A stretch of 64,000 nt of DNA. It comes from Stagonosporopsis chrysanthemi. Taxonomy: Eukaryota; Ascomycota; Dothideomycetes; Pleosporales; Didymellaceae. The notes beneath the pieces were generated by a model. The model had not been told where the DNA came from. It was given only the letters and a program-made list of their open reading frames with translations, and made no database searches. Below, one piece after another: positions 11,834 through 25,098 of this stretch; within the stretch, counting starts at the first letter, position 1, and every line of letters starts with the position of its first letter. A program made the position numbers and the translations under genes. The stretch covers positions 1 through 64,000 of the forward strand of contig JAFISE010000089.1 of NCBI GenBank assembly GCA_022560025.1, read 5' to 3'.

Positions 11834-12646
11834 ATGCAGGCCAGTACGCCAAAAGCAGCCTTCTTTCGAGCAACGAGCCTAGGTGCAGTACGCGGCCTGC
11901 AGTTGACACGCGTACCATGGCTCGATCGACTGGGCTTTCAAGCCTCGCATCATATCACAGCAATGCTAGGACCTTGCACGAATGGTGTATTCAGTCACGC
12001 AGATACCTATTCCATGGTGTCAAACGCACTCTACCTCGGCAACAGCCCGAGCCACTGTGACGATCTGCGACTCTTCGTCGTATTTCCCAACCTCAAAGAA
12101 GATATTCGGAACAACAGCCGATTGCTCGCAGCTTTCTGGCAGAGATGCATGCTGCCAGCCATCGATACCGTGCACACGCCACAAAAACTAGACGGCCCCA
12201 CAGAAGGTATGGACTATACCAGCTACAACACAGGGGATGGAATGAAGGACCTGGACGAAAGCCTTGCAACTTTCGCATTGCATACGCCCATTCAGCGTCA
12301 CGACAGCATACAGCCGTTTACTTTGGACCAAGCATGGGAAAGTCTCGAGCACACTGTAGCGCACGATCGAGATCTCCAAGAACTGATGGACATGTTCCTC
12401 ATCGTCTCGTGGGAAGCCCCAGCAGTTTCTTCTGGAGTATGGCAAGCACCTTCGTTCGAGCACTTTTTGAATCCGGCGTCGATCGATGAGAATTGCGGGA
12501 AGGTGATCTTTGGAGAGTTGCGGCAGGAGAGACCAGTGTACAAGACTGAACTGAGAACCATCTCTAGGAAAAGGTCAGCAACACTGACGCAATTGGAAGA
12601 TCGACCGAGCGCAAAGCGGACACAGAGCATAGACATGACGTCTTGA
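11834..12646 (+). CDS. Protein of unknown function
   Basis: This is a 270-residue open frame that I do not recognise. The composition is that of a globular protein: GPCTNGVFSHADTYSMVSN, LYLGNSPSHCDDLRLFVVF, LLAAFWQRCMLPAIDTVH, then a helical stretch with DLQELMDMFLIVSWEAP. The C-terminal tail is basic (RTISRKRSATLTQLEDR, PSAKR) and could be a nuclear localisation signal. The start is the ATG at 11834; the frame is open 12 codons further up but without an earlier ATG, so an upstream exon is possible. It lies 250 bases behind the permease relic on the same strand. It could be a gene of narrow taxonomic spread or part of a larger decayed gene. Confidence 0.5.
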   Translation: MQASTPKAAFFRATSLGAVRGLQLTRVPWLDRLGFQASHHITAMLGPCTNGVFSHADTYSMVSNALYLGNSPSHCDDLRLFVVFPNLKEDIRNNSRLLAAFWQRCMLPAIDTVHTPQKLDGPTEGMDYTSYNTGDGMKDLDESLATFALHTPIQRHDSIQPFTLDQAWESLEHTVAHDRDLQELMDMFLIVSWEAPAVSSGVWQAPSFEHFLNPASIDENCGKVIFGELRQERPVYKTELRTISRKRSATLTQLEDRPSAKRTQSIDMTS

Positions 12647-14088
12647 TGTACTGAAGCGTAATATTCTGATAGCGTATGCAAAAAACCTGGCCAGATCTCG
12701 ATACTGTACAGAGCTGGATAACGACCCAAGATACCCCTTCCATCTACCTGCCAGGACGGACCAAGACCCGGTTCCCCAACATGCCCCTACCCTCTCACCT
12801 CTCCATTTTCTCCCCAACCGGACCCTCATACAACCTCTAATTACAAAAGCTTCCCAGCTTATTCAAATGCGAATAAAAGTTCAATGGATTCAGATACGCC
12901 GAACACAAATAGCAGAAATGCGACCGACACTTTGTACAGATCATGTGATTGCACGCTTCGCTCTTCTGGACCGAGGTATAGTACTTGGATCACTTAGACG
13001 CGTTCTGCCAGATGAATTCAACACTCGCTCCCTCTTCTGTATATGACGGCGGTGCGCACAGGGGGCATGTCAGCGCGCTCGGCAGTCGAAGAAGTCGCCG
13101 TGCCAGGTGTGGCTGCAAAGGCGACACAGATCCGGAGGCAGGATGCAAGGAGGGCAGTGTTTTTGGCTGTTTCGTCTTCACTATCAACTCCGATCACTTC
13201 TGAGGTCTGCCGAAACGGGCTGGTATCGTCTTCAAATTTGCTGCAAGGGTTTCGAACTCCGCTGCTGGCTCTAAGAAGAGTGGGTAAAGAGTTGAGTTGG
13301 GTGTTGTCGAGCCGCAATTGAACGGGATTTCTGCAACCATTGATTTGGGTGGTACTATTGCCCCACGATGGGTTTCCCATTCACGTCCTCTTGCCTCTAT
13401 CGAGTACCGGCTGTGCCCTTTTTCTGCCTCAGATGTGCCATCATCATTGCTAATATCCATCAGCCGAACAGCTTCTACATCACTATATGTGGAAGAATAT
13501 GACGGCAGCTTCCAATGCGTTCTTCAAATACGCAGGGGGCTGTAAGTCCAAGGGCGGATGCGGCGGAAGAGCTGAGATGGTTGTGAGGTACACATCCAAA
13601 AACAACCGTCCACTGTTAGCACGTGCGAGAGGAATCTACACAGCACTTATCCAAATGGTAAGCTTGCGTAAATGATGTTAGGTACCACGTTGACCGCTTT
13701 CGCATAGTCTTCGGGCAAAACGAGGCAGCAGCCGCTCAACGTAAAGCCTCGCATCATTACGCCTCGAAGCACAGCGTGAGCGCAGTCTTTGCGAAAAAGC
13801 ATTCGTAGCATCATAAAAAACTCGCCAATGAGCAACGTTGGGGACCTGAGGATCAACAACAAGCGTCGTTTATGTCCAGTGGCAGGTCCTGTTCACAACA
13901 CAGGAGCGTGATTTCCTATCGCCAAATGACATCATGCCGAGCGCATTGGCAAACTGCACTGCCTCTTTCGGACCTTTCAGCTTCAACAACAAACCGGAAG
14001 AAGAACGGGATGTCACGGATAGGGCTTTGTCGTACATCCACACCCGTTGTCTTTGCGACAACAAAGCTCGCGCACACAGCTGCGCGCA
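12647..14088. other. Intergenic upstream of the potassium transporter
   Basis: No gene is supported. Several frames overlap on both strands between 12985 and 14165 without domain or splice evidence. The last few hundred bases should hold the transporter promoter and leader; a short upstream ATG at 13934 in another frame could act as an upstream open reading frame. Confidence 0.45.
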
Positions 14089-16149
14089 ATGCCCGATCCG
14101 GTCGAAGAGCTGCAACGCAACCCGCGAGAGGCCAAAAACCATTTCCTTGCATATCTGAAAAATGAGGCCTTTACGCTGAACTTCTATCGCGCGCATATGC
14201 TCTATTTCATCGTTGTTATTGCCATATCGTCTGTCATTGTGTACGGAGAGGGTGTTAAGAATGGACCAAAAGAGTACCGGGACTCGCACTTGAGCTACAT
14301 GGACGCACTGTTCTTGACATGTAGTGCCATGACAACGACTGGTAGGTGTTTCCGCAACATAAAGTGCGCAGAGACGCGTTGACAGACTGCAGGTCTCAAT
14401 TCGGTAGATCTGGGTGACCTGTCCGGCTTTCAACAGGCAGTCATGTGCGTCCTACTCATTATCGGTAACATCCCTTTCGTCTCCATGGTCGTCGTGTTGA
14501 TACGGCAATCCATGTTCCGAAAGCGTATGTCGGAGGTCGTAAAGCATTCACGCACCATGCAGCGCCTGGTCCAGGACATCGAGGACAATCGACAAACTGA
14601 TCAAAGCAGCGCAAGCAGCGGTAACAGCGTACGTCAACCACGGAACGTGGAATGCCGAAAGAGCAGGGTCACTGGAAAACAGAAAAAGCCTGAGAAGATT
14701 CAACCCCTGAGCAAAAGACGCACATTTCACCACCAGACAGGTTTTGGGTTTGTGCCTACACCTTGGGAAACGAAGTTGGCTAGAAATCTCTTTCGGCGTA
14801 TGTTCGACAGTGTTACAAGCGAGCTGAAGCCGGAGCAGCACGATTACGTATCATTCAAACCACGTCTGGACTCCAAAGGACGCTTTCTTGAGCTCAGCGA
14901 GCATGACCGCCTGGAATTGGGCGGCGTGGAGTACCGAGCATTGCAAGCGCTGCTATACATTTTGATTGGCTATCAACTGTTCTGGTATGCCCTTGGCGTT
15001 GTGCTCCTGGTGCCCTATGCGTATCGCAGTGAGACGAGGGACATCTTGCGAGTTGCGCAACCAGGAGGCCTTAATCCAGGATGGTGGGCGTTCTTCTCGA
15101 CAGTCACTGAGTTCGCGAACGGCGGACTAAACGTGCTGAACGCGAACTTCATACCATTCAGCGGCATGCCCTATATCTTGATCATCGCCGGCGCACTGGC
15201 TTTAGTCGGACAGACGCAATTCCCGATTGTTCTGAGACTGACCATCTGGACAATGAAGAAGATTGTTCCGACAGGATCACGCTTACACAACACGTTGCAA
15301 TTCCTATTGCAGCATCCGAGACGGTGTTTCATCTATCTGTTTCCGAGCAGACAGACTTGGTATCTGCTGGCCATCCAAATCGCAATCGATATCACGGCCT
15401 GGCTTTGTTTCGAGATATTGAACATTGGAATGCCTGAAGTTGATGCCTTGCCAACTGGAACCCGGATCTTGGATGGTTTGTTCCAGGCAACGGGTCTCCG
15501 CACTTCTGGAGCGTACATCATAGCATTTAGCTCTCTCGCGCCTGCATGTTTGGTGGCTTACCTCGTCATCATGTACATCTCAAGCTATCCAATGGTCATG
15601 ACACTTCGCAAGACGAACACATACGAGGAGCGTTCCATTGGTCTGCAGGAAGATGATGGCAGCGCCGCTGGCATTGCATCCCATCTACAGAAGCAGCTCG
15701 CTTACGACATCTGGTTTCAATTCCTCGCGTTCTTCCTTGTCAGCATTATAGAACGAGGCCACATACTAAGGGGCGACCCCGGTTTTGACTCGTTCTCTGT
15801 ATTGTTTGAGGTCACCTCGGCATATGGTACGGTGGGCCTTTCGACTGGTGTTCCAGGTCAAGACTACAGTCTCAGCGGCTCATTTGCAAGTCTCAGCAAA
15901 GTTGTAATGTTATTTGTCATGGTGCGTGGCCGACACCGCGGGCTACCCCTCGCAATCGACAGGAGTATTCTTCTTCCTGGGGAGGAACTCATGCAGCGCC
16001 TCGATGCTGAATACGGTGGGCGAGGCGGCGCTTCTGTGGAAGACTTGCAAGAACTCATTACCAACATCGGAGAGAGTGGTGCTCAGACTGAGGGCACAAA
16101 CTCTGCTGTAGGCCAGCAGGATCCAGAGGACGGCCGACCTGTTCGCTGA
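14089..16149 (+). CDS. TRK-family potassium transporter
   Basis: This plasma-membrane K+ (or Na+) uptake protein has 669 residues in two exons, 14089-14341 and 14393-16149. The intron sits in the first pore loop: TCSAMTTTG joins LNSVDLGDLSGFQQ. All four M1-P-M2 repeats are seen through their selectivity-filter glycines: TTTGLNS, FANGGLNVLNANF, TGLRTSGAY and TVGLSTGVPG. The end carries the family's RGRHRGLPLAIDRSILLP block. The cytoplasmic loop between repeats 1 and 2 (about residues 140-275) is only about 130 residues, far shorter than in yeast Trk1, and basic. The start at 14089 gives MPDPVEELQRNPREAK, in frame; the frame is open upstream only through non-ATG codons. Fungal Trk proteins are often controlled by K+ starvation, which cannot be read from this sequence. 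Confidence 0.92.
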
Positions 16150-17721
16150 TCACGTCATTTGCAGGCGGAAAATATGACTCACGGAGGTGACGTGTCAGTG
16201 GAGCTCTTGGGTCTGGCTGAGTAGCCGATCTGGTTGCTCGACTGTGTTCTGGAAAATAGCAGAAAAGGGGTACACCGACAAAGAAGTCACTCTGTCTCTG
16301 CATACGGCGAGCAATGCCGGAATCCCTCTGGAAGGTTGGAAGACACTTCCTCGTTAGCATGGTTGAATGCGGCAGTTCCCTCGAGCAATCCTTCCGGAAC
16401 CAGAAGTCCGGTGTTATCCCTCCTATTAGCCGCGATCCTGTAGCGGTGCCCTTCAGACGTCTGCCTTTAGGATTAAGGCCGCCACTGAGGCTGGTGAGGC
16501 GTTAAGTCCACAGACGCGTCGCCTGAATTTTCGGGCACGGAGACGTGGCGCCAGCAAGGGTAGACCTTAGCAGTCATGCAGCGGAGACGACCAGGTAGTA
16601 TTTGCGTTTACCAGGCTTTCAAATTCTGAGACGAGGATGGCACATACCCAGTACCCGCATCACGAGGCTGTGGGAGGCCTGTCAAGTAAGGGTAAACAGT
16701 TTTGTCCCGCAGGCATGAACGATGGGAGATGAGGTCTGCATGACAGGCCACAATGGTCAGCGGCGCAGGATCTTGGTGGCACGGGCGGGAGATGCGAGAC
16801 CAGGAGTGAAGCTGGTTGACAGGTATCGGCACGACAGCAGTGATATGGTCTGAGTTTGTGGGACCAGATGAAGCAGGGCTGACACAGTGCTTCTGGTGAT
16901 CATATTCGTCGCCTGCGCATCGACGGTTTTGATGTCGGAGAAGCAGGTTATGAGGCATGTAAAATTGCTCTCCTCATTAGAAGCTAGTCCAAGTACGAAA
17001 TTGTGGAGATCAGAGGACAGTTACACTCGCTTCCACCGACGTGGCTGTAAAGACGTGCGGTTCCAACGGGCCTTCGAACCTGAGGCCGACAGTGTTTCAC
17101 GGAGTCGAGATCGAAACATCAGCCAGGCTTGAAGCGGCAACTCATGATCGGATAGTTGTTCGCGAGTAATGGATCTGGCTTGGCCGTGGGGCCACCTTGT
17201 GGGCTCATCTTGTGGGGCCTATCGTGGGGCTATCACGATGTGTTTGCTATGTACATGTTGCGAAGATTTCAAATTTTGGCGATGCTCGAGCGGTGATGTG
17301 GGTACCAGAACATTGCGAGGCCCAGTGGCGCCACGCTAAAGCGGAACGGATGTGACGCGGAAGAAGCCGAAGACACGGCGGATGGTAGGAACGGCAAGCG
17401 CGCGTAGAGAAACTAACGGAATCATGCCAAGGATGGAAGCGGGATGTAGAGAAGCTTATGGAAAGCAGGGGCCAAGTCTAGCAATGAAGAATATTTGATT
17501 GTATAGAGATATCATAACTATACCGGCCCACCGTTGCATTCCTTGGATCCCGCGCTCAAAACAATATCAGCTAACAAATGAGATTCGTTAAGTCTCCAGA
17601 TTGGTGCCTCTGAATAATAGCATGACTAATTGACTGAGAAAAAGGCATTGCAAAACAAGTCAATAATAGGAGTTAACGAAAGTAAGAAGTCGTAAGGTAA
17701 AGTTTGGTTGATGTCATGCAC
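16150..17721. other. Intergenic, convergent gene ends
   Basis: No gene is seen. The transporter ends on the left and a minus-strand Myb gene ends on the right, so this is a convergent 3' region. Around 17180-17230 a 'tgtggggcc/cgtggggct' motif is repeated three to four times, and 17460-17700 is A/T-rich. Confidence 0.5.
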
Positions 17722-18684
17722 TCAGTATTGGCGAGGGTTCTTGTCCTCAGTCAGGAGACTGGCGATGGGCATGTTATCCCTCGGCGCAGAGCTCCAAGTA
17801 CCTGCGCGGGCACGCCCGGAGGAGGGGACCGGCATGGGAAGCATGTAGGGCAAGCGCTCAGGAGTAGAGACAGCGCTGACGTTCATGGGGCTGTAATGCT
17901 TGGGCTCGCTGTGAGCAGACGATGGGTGGTGGAAGGCAGAAGACTTGGAAATCTGGTTGTGCATAACGCTGCCATCAGGGGATGCCTCGGGGGTGGGTGG
18001 GCGGACTGCGCTGGAGCTGTGGCGCCAGATCTCCTCGAGCTGGGCTGGTGAAACATCAGCGCCGTAGTCGGCTGCAACACTCGACCAGAATTGTTGACGG
18101 CGAGCCTCGTATATGGCACGGAGTCGGTCGGTGTCGACGATGCGTGGCTGGTAGGCCACCTCAGTGTTGATTCGCAGTCCGTGATGAGGCTCAGGTGAAC
18201 CCTGGGGAGTCAAAGTGCGAGGTTTGGGAAGAAGGATCTTATGCTGGCTGCGACCAGGGGAAGCAGTAAGTGAAGTGGACCTGATGTGGTGAGAAGCTCC
18301 AGTGTAGCTCATCGGCGAGGTGTGGCGAGACGATTGCGAAAAGTCATCCTGGTCAGTTCCCACTGAACAAACAGACTGGGCAATCGAACCGAAGGAAGCC
18401 GTGGAAGAGACTGATGAGTTGCGCCTGCGGCGGTGGCTGCCGTGCGAAAGTTGATGGTAGTGAAGACGGCAAGCAAGCTCCGTCTTCTTCAAATGAGCGG
18501 CAATATGCTTGTAGGGCATCTTCTGCATGCGAGTCTGGAGCAGATAGTTCTCCTAGCAACTGTGAGTGGAGCTCCAATGTGGAAGTTAGGATACTCTTAC
18601 CTCTTCTTCCGACCAGGATCGATTTCCGGCAGCGGACATCTTGCGAGCGCGAATAGCAGATCCGTTAGAGCTCTGGGAACCCAT
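17722..18684 (-). CDS. SANT/Myb-like DNA-binding protein
   Basis: This single-repeat Myb/SANT-like protein has 304 residues in two exons: 18684-18601 and 18552-17722. Exon 1 ends with NRSWSEEE at a GTAAGA donor; exon 2 resumes as ENYLLQTRMQKMPYKHIA and AHLKKTELACRLHYHQL, together a three-helix SANT-like fold at about residues 22-62. It is followed by a basic run (SHGSHRRRR) that is a likely nuclear localisation signal, then a long Ser/His/Pro-rich, probably disordered tail. A second small helical block, RLRAIYEARRQQFWSSVAAD plus SPAQLEEIWR, lies near residues 170-210. It is probably nuclear; no target is known. Two more SANT/Myb genes follow within 8 kb. Confidence 0.85.
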
Positions 18685-21397
18685 TTCAGGGAGAGGGGAA
18701 AGAATCTGAGGCTGATGGTGAAGCATCGTGAAGTGGTTGTGATGTTTTGTTGTCGGTAGAGATCGCGTTGTATAAGAATTGATACGGTGAGTATGTCGAT
18801 ATCTTAAGCTCGTGTTTGCTGACAGTGTATGTTGTCTGATTCGAGGCTAGCTCTGAAAGAATGTATTACTGAAAGGTGGTATGCACGAATGTAATTGTTC
18901 AGCAATGTTGATTAAGGAATGTAGCGCAGCCCAACCGGTGGGAGTTAAAGAAAGTATTACAAGGCTGCTATGAACGGAACCAAAAGACTGATGCCGATTG
19001 AACAGATGGCGGTTGAAGCCTCGAAACTTGGGGCATCCGACAACTGTTATAGGGTTTGGACAACGGGACGTTTCTTGGGCCGCGCACTATTGTGGATTAC
19101 AGTGGCTCGTCCTGATGTTGGCAACGTTTTCAAACTGTCAGCCATGCGGCTACGATCCTGTTCGCTAGCACGATTGACTTCGGCGCTCGGAGCCAAGATG
19201 TTTAGAGCAACCCTGCTACGAGACATATCGAGCCAGAGACGGAGGGACAAGGGTAATGTTGCGATGCGTTCGCCTTGCATGTTGACGTTCTGGAGCGGGT
19301 TGCATAAAGCGAACAAGCCCTTTAGAGCTAGGCGACGTCGGTTTCAAAACCGATAATGTCAGAGAGCGGTTCGTGCAGCAATTTTGCGAAGCGAAAGGTT
19401 TGACAATGTTTGGAGAGCCTGGAAACAATTCCACCCCCAGCCCATATCAACAGCGGGCGCTAACTTAAAACGCGCGGTTACAGGTAGCAGAGAGAACAGT
19501 GCATCGTTTGGCTGCCTTAGTGCCTAAGGAAAAGTTTAGTGGTGTATGTCAGCGTTGGAACCAAAACGACACCCACTTGGTCATGGAAGCAACAGAATCG
19601 AGTAAGGATGACAGAAACTGAAGCAGAGAGACGCGCAAGCAGGATGCACAACACAAATCTGCAAACCTCTTCAGGACCAGGTCATCGTTGACGTCGTGAG
19701 ACAGTCGAGACAAGAGAAGGTCCGGCACTGCCGTGTTCCGTTCTTGAGCATCGCCTTGGTACCACAATTCTCAGGCAATACCATCTAGCGCTTAATAACC
19801 ACCATTATTGATGAGCGGTCAGTTGGAACGCTGTGGCAGAGACAATTCTCCAAAACGTTTACGGCTTGGGCTGATACTGGTATTGCGTCAGGTGGCCGGT
19901 AGCCTTTGGCTTGGCAGAGACTGGCTGGCGGAGCCCAACATCGAAGCAGCAGTAAGGTCCGTAGCATCAAAGGGCTCTACTGATTTCGACGATAGACAGA
20001 TGGCAAGCGAGTCGATTAGAGTTCCCCACGCCCAGCTGTCGAGAGTCGCAGGCAGGAGATTTGCGCTACAATGGGGGCGGCTTCGGCTGACGTAAAGTCC
20101 ATAGTATTCTCGAGCTACGGACAGCGTTCAGGGTATGCGACATCGACTGACATCATAGGTCTTTGCGAGGTTTGATGACTGTGTTCACGACGTCGTCACG
20201 CGTTGTGCAACGATAGATGGGCGAATGTCGCTGCAACCTCTCACCATGTTGTTTGACCGATGATGGGTGGACAACACGAGCAAGATGCAGAGGAAAGAAG
20301 CAAGCAGCGCACGTACCGGCCCCACCATCAGCTGTCAGCCTCTGTCCGTCACCACTCAAGGCTGACCGCGCTACACACCAGCGAATATCACGAGCACTAT
20401 CGGAGAAGTCTGTTCCTAGAACACCAAGTAGAAACCAGTCCGTGGAGTGTTCTGCACACGTCTAACACGTCCAAGCCGACCTGCGCTACGTCGCTGCCCA
20501 GTCAGCAGGACGGTGTTGATGCTCGTCATAGCTTGATCGGCAGCAGTCTGCATCACTCAAGAGCTGGAGATGCGTGAACTTGTCACGCGCAGCCTGCACC
20601 TTCCCCGCCCTCTTCGGAGTCGTCTGGTGGTGCCCGCAACCCTCAAGCCACCTGCTCATCAGGGCCTGTTAGAATGGCTGCTTACCCCGCTTCTCGATTG
20701 CAGCTCGATCTTGTACCGGTACTTCCATCTCCATATGCCTCAGATGGCCTTGGTAGTACCTATACTCGGACTCTACAAGTCTCGCGGCTGCCCCCCGCTG
20801 GTACTTTGCTGATTCATCTCATAGCATCCCAGTCGTCCTCTCGTCTGATGTTTCTCCGCTGTGCTCATTCGCTCGCCTGCCTGCAAACCTGTCCTTTCTT
20901 GTATCCCTTGTACTTGATCAACGCTTGCACCGACGGGCGATCTGCTTACTTGGATATCATGATGATCTACTGCGTCCACACTCGCCATTGTACACTCTGA
21001 ATGCAGTCCTGAACCTGGCAATATACGAGCATGACACTACGCTCTACCAACGCACCTGATCTGACCAGTAACGAAGCTTCGTGTCTTTATCTTGACCGGC
21101 GGTGGGCGGGACGCACTCGTGCGCGATCATGTCGTGAGTCGCTCTTGATTAGACCTTGGGCCTTCCGTCACCAAGCACAATGTCCTGCTTCCCACCCCCG
21201 AAGCTTTAACTGCAAAACTGCCCTTGAGCACGCTGACTGGTGCGCGTCAACACCATAGCTCCCTAGCTACCCAACGTAACCTCAAGCCCTCGCCGACTGC
21301 ACCCGTCGCACCTCCGATAACTCAGGAAACTTCCCTAGACGAGCGTCCCACTACACAGCCTACAACCACTGCTGCTCAAGAAAGCACAGAAGTCCCC
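18685..21397. other. Long intergenic stretch before the second Myb gene
   Basis: No complete gene is supported. The frame at 20674 (MAAYPASRLQLDLVP, ending near a GTACTT) could be a first exon of the following Myb gene, and the open frame at 21224-21397 immediately upstream of its ATG has Pro/Thr-rich protein-like composition, so the real 5' end of that gene may lie here. Confidence 0.4.
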
Positions 21398-22161
21398 ATG
21401 AGCGCACAATCGGCAGCACAATCGCCAACGTCTGGACATCGAAAACGCAAGTCTGTCGGTTCGGGCCATCAGGTCAATACTATGACAGACACAAGTGCTG
21501 GTGCAGAAGCACAGAACAGTGCGGCCCCTGTTCAGACAGAAAGAGTTGATTCGTCTGCGCAAGAGCCAAAGATCAAGAAGAGCCGGACTAATACACCCTG
21601 GACACCAGCTGAAGAGCTAAGGCTGAAGCAAATGAGAGATGCAGGCAACAGTTGGAGCGAGATCGCAAAGGTGCGCAAAATCATGAGATGAAAACAAAAA
21701 CGAAATGCTAGAGCTATCTGCAGCAATTACTCTGCCAGTGCTAATAAAACATGGCAGACGTTTCCACAACGCACAGAAGGCAGTGTAAAGAAACATTGGT
21801 ACAAAGTGCGTAGAGCATTTAACGTGATCCAGGCAGTATTTGACTGACTCTACTCGTGAAGGACATGCACTACGCTGAGTTCGCTGAGGATGAAGTGAGT
21901 TTGTCAGAGCAATGTGGAGACTGCAACAGGCCAATACTGATTCTGAAGCAGAGTGCTGCATTGCTAGCTGCAATCAAAGAGTATGATGCCAACAAATGGA
22001 AAGCTGTCGGCCAGAAAGTTGGTAAACCAGCAAAGGTGGGTCTCGTTGTCGCCCTCGCACTCACGAGACATGAGTGAATCAGATCTCCAGTCAAGGATCA
22101 CTGACAACCTTTGCAGGCTTGCGAGCAGTATGCAAAGGAACACTTCGGTGGAAAGTATTGA
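21398..22161 (+). CDS. Two-repeat Myb/SANT protein with very small exons
   Basis: Five exons fit perfectly in phase 0: 21398-21670, 21758-21805, 21862-21894, 21952-22035 and 22117-22161, giving 160 residues. Repeat 1 begins TPWTPAEELRLKQMRDAG and continues NSWSEIAK / TFPQRTEGSVKKHWYK across the first intron. Repeat 2 is SAALLAAIKEYDANKWKAVG plus QKVGKPAK / ACEQYAKEHFGGKY. The conserved tryptophans and the helix-turn-helix spacing are those of fungal Myb-like DNA-binding proteins. A basic patch (SGHRKRKSV) and IKKSRTN suggest nuclear import. Every intron has a GTGNGN or GTGCGN donor and a CAG, AAG or TAG acceptor. The frame is open for 58 codons above the chosen ATG but without another ATG, so an additional upstream exon is likely and the N-terminus should be treated as provisional. 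Confidence 0.82.
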
Positions 22162-25098
22162 TAATGTCAAGCACGGTCTGAATTCTCCCAGTTTCAGCAT
22201 AATGGTCCCACTTCAAGATATCAGCTACCCTTTCTCGGTGGAGCGGTGCACGTGCACAACGCTCTCCAATGTCTTTTCCGTCTATCTGCGTTCTTGGGAA
22301 CGGCTACCGGCAGCGCGGTGAACAAAGTCTTTTTTCTTTTGATTCAGCACATCCTTCGCTATCATGATGTCGACTGTTTCGAGTGTCTTGGTTTTGCGGT
22401 GTCGAAACGCGTAACTGTATGGATGGATGCATTATTGACGAGTATACACCGAATCCCACCAGCCGGGACGACTATGTACAAGATAATGTAATCGACAAGT
22501 CCGTGGAGGTAATACAGCAATTACACAGCGACCCATCTGTCACGGTTTCAAGTCAGAAGCCGCTATTTCGGCTATTCGCAGCGGTTCGCAGCAATGTTTC
22601 AAGGCTTCATCATTACCAATGTGGTTCTTTTCTCCGTTCGGCCGCTAACCGACACAACCTAGTTGAACAGCTGGCAGTTTGTGGTACCTGCGTCTTTCCG
22701 CTTGTGTGGCGCGTCTCCAACCACAACACGGCGTCGTTTTTTATCTCGCGCAGTCAGACCCTACAGAAAACAGTCTGGACCGGCAGACTGTTGTTGAACG
22801 GCGGGGCTAGAAGCGAACGACGTGTGGTCTGAACAGGGACTAGCTTGAAGACGACTCGTTACGATCGCAGCATCGTGGGCAGTCGTGAGCGAAAAGTAGC
22901 TCCTTCCGTTGCATGAAGCGCATTGCTGCTCATGACCACCGCAGCTGTACTCCCCTAGGGTACGCGTCGTGCGTTTGGAAGGCACAGACAGCAGGGGACT
23001 CACTAGGAACCTTCACATAAGTTCGATGCGTAGTATTGAGCGCATGGACTCCACAAGCTGGCCAGTCTGACCGGATTATGGTCTCACGATCAGCCTAAAT
23101 GGCTAATACTGGCAGGTGTCAAACGTCGCTGATGTTGGCGGACAGCTTCGACCAACTTTGTGGCCTCAGGAGTCCTGAATCCAGCAATGTGAGGTCATAC
23201 TAGCTGCGGCCCTGGTAAGGAGAACCTGGCAGTCTCCGCTGGAGCGTGTGTTCGCTTAGAGATCACGTGTTGAGATGTGGGTTTGCGTTCGGAGCACCAG
23301 GCTTGCTGGCGTCCGTCTGTGCGATGGCTGCATTGCAACTTCATCTCCTGCCACCTGCGTCTCTTGCGCGTTGAGGTATTGCGAGCCTTGGGGGTGGCAG
23401 ATCGCAGCCGCCCTAGACGACCTGGCGATGCCAAGCCGTCGTCAGCGTGCCGTGAGGGTCTTCCGAACCAAAGTGTTCGCACGCACACTGCCACTTTTCG
23501 CCGCCTCGCTTGCCTCCCTGCGCCGCGCCCAACCTAACACCAGATCGGCCGGCGCCGCAGTCGCAAATATATAACAACATGAACACTGTTCGCTGCGCAA
23601 TTCGCCACCGCGTCTGCGTGTTCCCTCCGTACGCCCGTCAGTTCTGTCGTGCGCGCTCGTGCGCCAGTCCGTTGCAATGGGGATCTCCTTGTGGCTCGGT
23701 CGATCCTCGCTCTGCGGGGATGCTGAACCGCATATAGGTCCGGGTTCCTTCATATAACGTCGAAACGGCACTTGCATGAGCCAATCCTCAGGCCGTCTTA
23801 TGCCAATGCGACGAAAAGCTCTGACTGAGGCCAGCCTACCCCCGGCCCACAGCTTACAGACGGGTGCTACGTCAAGACAGCTTTCCCCTACCGGCATTTG
23901 CCCTGATCTGATCCGAGCACCGCGCAGGCAGCAGCATGATGACCCACAGTGGCCCGCCACGGGTAAGGCACTTCCAGGCATGAACCAGTCCGCCGTTGAT
24001 TTGTACATGGCGTGGTTTGCCTTGTAATGCTCCGATCACGAACGCTCGCGGTGTCAAGCTGGCCCGGCGCGCACAAGCTCTAGCTTGCGCCGGTGGTCAG
24101 GCTTCACAGGCTACGGCCCTGGCTTCCACGTTCTCGTCAACTCCGTATCGTTCAATCTCGCATACACATCGTCTTGCTAGTGGCGTCACCGCTTTGGGTA
24201 CTTCCCCTGTCATGTTGACGCGCCCATTCTAGCCTCTTAGGTCCATCTTCAATGCGCATCTTCTGGCCACCACGCTGCACTGGGATGCTGTGGGTATGCA
24301 TGAGGATACTGCAACGGTGTTGGAGATCTTTTGCTCCTGGTTACCAGAAATAGAACAACGTTGGCTTGGACCACGTACGCTTAGCCGACAACGTCGGATG
24401 GCACTGGGGCAAAGGAACTAATTTCTGCATTCATTTTGCATCAGCAGCCATTCAGCACACGAGCCGGCAGCATTACACTGGCGCAAATGAATTGGGATAC
24501 CCTCCCAGATCGTGAACCGGGGACCCCTTCCTTGTCATTGATCACCGCATGATGCTTGACGTAGAAATCATTGTCGGGCCTACCCTACTCAGCTAAATCT
24601 GTACCATTCAGGAACAGACACCGTCTCGTGGGAATGCCCCATGGCTTTTGGTACTTCGGCATTGTGTCCGTGTGGCAAGTGCACAGGACTAGGATTGTCA
24701 AAGGGACAAAAATCACAAATGCCTTCATGCCTTCGCTTCCTTCAGGCGTGCAAATCAGTTTATAACAAAGCTGTCCCAACGACATGTTATTGTTGTTCAG
24801 ATTTTCATAAGCTATAGCCGGCTATCCCAATCCTTAACACACGCGATCAGGTTACGTCCATGGCATTTTCTCCCAGTCTTTACCTGCTCCATCATTTGTC
24901 AACGTAACAGCGGACGCGAAAAATCGTAAACACATGCGATACAAGTACCTCGAGGCAATCCGGTAACGCAGCCTAAGCATTCTTTTTCTGGCTCAGGTCT
25001 CACTGCGGCGGCCTGCCAGAGCAAGCTAGCTCTGGTAGTCTCCATGCGTAATCGCAATCCTGGCGAGTCCCTACCGCGGCGCATTATTCGACTACAGC
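22162..25098. other. Gene-poor stretch between the second and third Myb genes
   Basis: I find no gene in about 2.9 kb. Frames of up to 188 codons occur (for example 23442-24008 minus) but they are arginine/serine-rich, overlap others on the opposite strand and have no family motif. The rightmost few hundred bases should contain the promoter and perhaps a first exon of the next gene. Confidence 0.45.
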
